Shown one piece after another: positions 5,260-7,328 of a stretch of DNA of 7,328 bases. The notes below the pieces were generated by a model, which searched no databases, had not been told where the DNA came from, and saw only the letters and a program-made list of their open reading frames with translations. The position numbers and the translations under genes are program-made. Location of the stretch: positions 1 through 7,328 of the forward strand of contig JAUWIR010000221.1 of assembly GCA_030605265.1 (NCBI GenBank). The letters run 5' to 3'. The DNA is from Pseudomonadota bacterium (GTDB taxonomy: Bacteria > SZUA-182 > DTGQ01). Every line of letters starts with the position of its first letter. The stretch's first letter is position 1.

Positions 5260-7328
5260 CTATTCGGTTATGATATAAACTTCGTATGGCTTAAGCTGAA
5301 TATCCTCTCCGGCAGGCTTTCCAAAAAACCGGTAACTTGCCTCCCATGAACCATTTCGAGAATTTTGATTCCTAATCGTTTCTATTTGGCTAAGCACAGG
5401 GTTATTGAGGATTTCCAGGGTGGATTGATTTGAATTAAAATAACTCGGGTCAAAAAGATCTGTTTCCAGGTATTCATCCGGATTCGGGGCTTGATGAAAA
5501 TAGCCGGGTTTTAAAAATCCTTGGAGACATAAGATCGGAGAGGGGTTTCCATTGAGGTCAAGATATAGCCTTCCTGTTCCGGTTGCAAAGATGGCATTAA
5601 AGGCGCTTTTTTTCATAAATCCAAACCAATCCTCCTGCCAGGTTTTTGAATATGCATCATAGGAGTAAAGCCGATATGGACCCTGGTTGTTTTGGACTAT
5701 ATTGGGTATTTCCACAATAGAGGGGAAATAAAAAAGGTTTATCCCCTCAGACAAAGATAAGGAAAGGGTAGGGTAGTGGGGGCTGCTGGAATAAAACAGG
5801 ACCTCCTCAAGATTTGAAATAGTATCCCCATCAAAATCACCTTCAGGGGGAAAACTTAAGTCCATGTCCCCAAAGGGGAGGGGATTGCTCTCATTCCACG
5901 GATATTGAGGATGGGCAATATCTTCTTGACAGGCTTTTATACTATCGGGATAAGTGGTATCTTCAACAGAGTTGGGGATAATGGCCATGTTCGAGCTAAT
6001 TACCTCGGTTAAGTCAATGGTTACCATATTAAGCGATTTTGGAAGAACTTTTATGGTGATTTCTTTTAAAGGATCGCCGCTGTATATAGCGCCGGCATAT
6101 ATGCTTATCTTTATATTTTCATAAGGGGTAAGGTCGTTAAATTTATAAGAATATGTATCCGGGTAGATGAATCTATAATTACTCGGGTAGATATAGTGGT
6201 TGCAAGTGAGCCACCTCACACTGAGGGCCCCTCCTCCTTGCCAAGGGTCGACTATCCGCACTAAAAGGCCGGCAAATTCCCCGGCCACAGGATCGGAGAC
6301 CGACAGGATATAGGTTACCCCACCTAGAGGATAGCTTGAAGCAAGTCTTGCCTCAAGAAGGTAGTACCCGCTTTGTTGGCAGGTAAAGGCCAGATAATTA
6401 TTGGCAGCCACAGGCTGCCCTTGATCATAAAGGAGCCTGATATTGGGATCATAAAGACCTATTTGTATAAAATAGCCAAACTCTGACAGGTCTTGAGCAT
6501 ATATCTCGTAGGTATGGTCTTTTAAGGCATAAAACCGGCCCCAATCAATATCTGCCTGACCGCTGTACTCCCCACAGGAAAAGGTGTGCCTGGCGGGCAG
6601 GGCATTAACAATAATATCATGGTTGGGATTAAAAAGAATAATATTGGGATCATCATCAGGCTCAAAGGCATCCTCCTCTACGCTGATGATGGGCTCTGTT
6701 ATGGAAACATCCCGCCATTCTATCCGGCTGCCTGAATCCGGTTGGTCCCCGAACCTGCCCTCAGCCATAAAATAGGCCTGGTAATACTGCCTGCTCAAAG
6801 GAATATCAGCCTGATACAATAGGCCAAGATCATTATCCCGGATAAGGTCCACAATCAGGCTCGTTTGATAGATAGCGCCGGTAGAGGTCAAAACGACCCA
6901 GGCCTTATCAATGATAACCGCAGGATGGGCGCTTAAAAAAAGGTTATAATGGTCCTCCTCGACCCCTGCGCCGCAGTCTGTTATAAGGGAGTAGTCCTCG
7001 CCGGGGATGGCGGCCGTACCAAGGTAATAGTTTAAGTGACGATTGATGGTTTGATAATCAGAAGGCGCGTCTTGTCCTGGCAAAAAACAAGCCGGCCCCT
7101 GCCTGGTAAGGGAGACGGCGTTTTGGGCCAGCCGATAGCCTTGAGCAACCGTGGCCCCGGATAAAACAGCGGAGAAAAAAAAATTGGAAAAGCAGGGGAA
7201 AAGACCCTGCTCATCGCCTATAGGGAAAAAAAGATGCTCTTGGTCCGTTCCGGAAAGGCCCGCCCAATGTGCTTTATCCTGCCAGTTAAGATGAGATAAA
7301 AAGGTGACGGCATAGGGTGTATCCATAA
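5260..7328 (-). CDS. C-terminal portion of a C13-like (caspase-fold) secreted peptidase with PPC-like and EF-hand-like elements (5' truncated)
   Basis: This is the last 688 residues of a protein whose frame is open to the right edge. An ATG at 7326-7324 is probably internal: no upstream ribosome site can be seen, there is no signal peptide, and the sequence begins mid-fold. Residues about 20-115 (SGTDQEHLFFPIG, GLFPCFSNFFFSAVLSGATV, YYLGTAAIPGEDYSLI) resemble the end of the C13 legumain-like peptidase domain. A following segment, KAWVVLTSTGA (141-151), resembles the post-catalytic domain of bacterial C13 proteins. Residues 218-345 form a PPC-like beta domain (DAFEPDDDP; DIDWGRFYALKDHTYEIYAQ). 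Residues 497-508 form an EF-hand-like calcium loop with Asp497, Asp499, Asp501, Asn505 and Glu508 at positions 1, 3, 5, 9 and 12. A beta-rich tail starting 'LSEGINLFYFP' ends the protein. The catalytic His and Cys would lie outside the window. C25 or another caspase-fold family cannot be excluded for the N-terminal part. It is likely secreted or surface-located. Confidence 0.85.
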   Translation of the reverse strand, partial: MDTPYAVTFLSHLNWQDKAHWAGLSGTDQEHLFFPIGDEQGLFPCFSNFFFSAVLSGATVAQGYRLAQNAVSLTRQGPACFLPGQDAPSDYQTINRHLNYYLGTAAIPGEDYSLITDCGAGVEEDHYNLFLSAHPAVIIDKAWVVLTSTGAIYQTSLIVDLIRDNDLGLLYQADIPLSRQYYQAYFMAEGRFGDQPDSGSRIEWRDVSITEPIISVEEDAFEPDDDPNIILFNPNHDIIVNALPARHTFSCGEYSGQADIDWGRFYALKDHTYEIYAQDLSEFGYFIQIGLYDPNIRLLYDQGQPVAANNYLAFTCQQSGYYLLEARLASSYPLGGVTYILSVSDPVAGEFAGLLVRIVDPWQGGGALSVRWLTCNHYIYPSNYRFIYPDTYSYKFNDLTPYENIKISIYAGAIYSGDPLKEITIKVLPKSLNMVTIDLTEVISSNMAIIPNSVEDTTYPDSIKACQEDIAHPQYPWNESNPLPFGDMDLSFPPEGDFDGDTISNLEEVLFYSSSPHYPTLSLSLSEGINLFYFPSIVEIPNIVQNNQGPYRLYSYDAYSKTWQEDWFGFMKKSAFNAIFATGTGRLYLDLNGNPSPILCLQGFLKPGYFHQAPNPDEYLETDLFDPSYFNSNQSTLEILNNPVLSQIETIRNQNSRNGSWEASYRFFGKPAGEDIQLKPYEVYIITE

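Noticed and set aside
6584..6775. Plus-strand open frame of 63 codons within the minus-strand gene
   Set aside because: It is antisense to the PPC-like region and has no recognisable motif.
7032..7214. Minus-strand open frame of 60 codons in another frame of the C13-like gene
   Set aside because: It overlaps the longer frame, which carries recognisable peptidase-like sequence. The short frame's proline-rich translation looks like a frame shadow.
7324..7326. ATG at the right edge as the true start of the minus-strand gene
   Set aside because: Only two bases precede it in the window, the protein lacks a signal peptide although its domains are of the exported type, and it begins in the middle of a peptidase-like fold.

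Overview
The window looks like a piece of a moderately AT-rich genome from an uncultured or poorly described Gram-negative-type bacterium. The evidence is a diderm-style lipoprotein, CsgG/FlgT-like envelope domains, a membrane-anchored CHAT protease and a secreted-type multidomain peptidase. Such combinations are typical of Desulfobacterota, Nitrospirota, Omnitrophota and similar environmental lineages. Nothing here fixes the phylum.

Layout. Positions 1-4993 hold three same-strand genes in a tight operon running off the left edge. The first is the 3' part of a small protein whose end resembles the C-terminal beta domain of anti-sigma-factor-like proteins. The second is a 735-residue protein with an N-terminal cytoplasmic CHAT (caspase-like) protease, one transmembrane helix and an extracytoplasmic CsgG-like plus FlgT-C-like tail. 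The third is a 738-residue lipoprotein with TPR, Ig-like, CsgG-like and FlgT-C-like regions. The first two genes overlap by 4 bases (ATGA) and the third follows after about 30 bases, so they are probably co-transcribed.

Positions 4994-5259 are a gene-free convergent spacer with small hairpins, a 9-base tandem duplication and direct repeats, but no convincing strong terminator. Positions 5260-7328 hold, on the minus strand, the 3' portion of a large exported-type protein. It starts inside a region resembling the end of a C13-family (legumain-like, clan CD) peptidase domain, followed by a PPC-like beta domain, an EF-hand-like calcium loop and a C-terminal beta domain. Its start and presumed catalytic residues lie beyond the right edge.

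How the genes may work together (inference). The operon looks like a trans-envelope module: a CHAT protease inside the cell is tethered to a periplasmic tail whose domain pair recurs in the neighbouring lipoprotein. Envelope sensing through these related tails could control CHAT proteolysis, possibly linked to a sigma/anti-sigma pair upstream. No RNA gene, CRISPR array, insertion sequence or integrase was seen.
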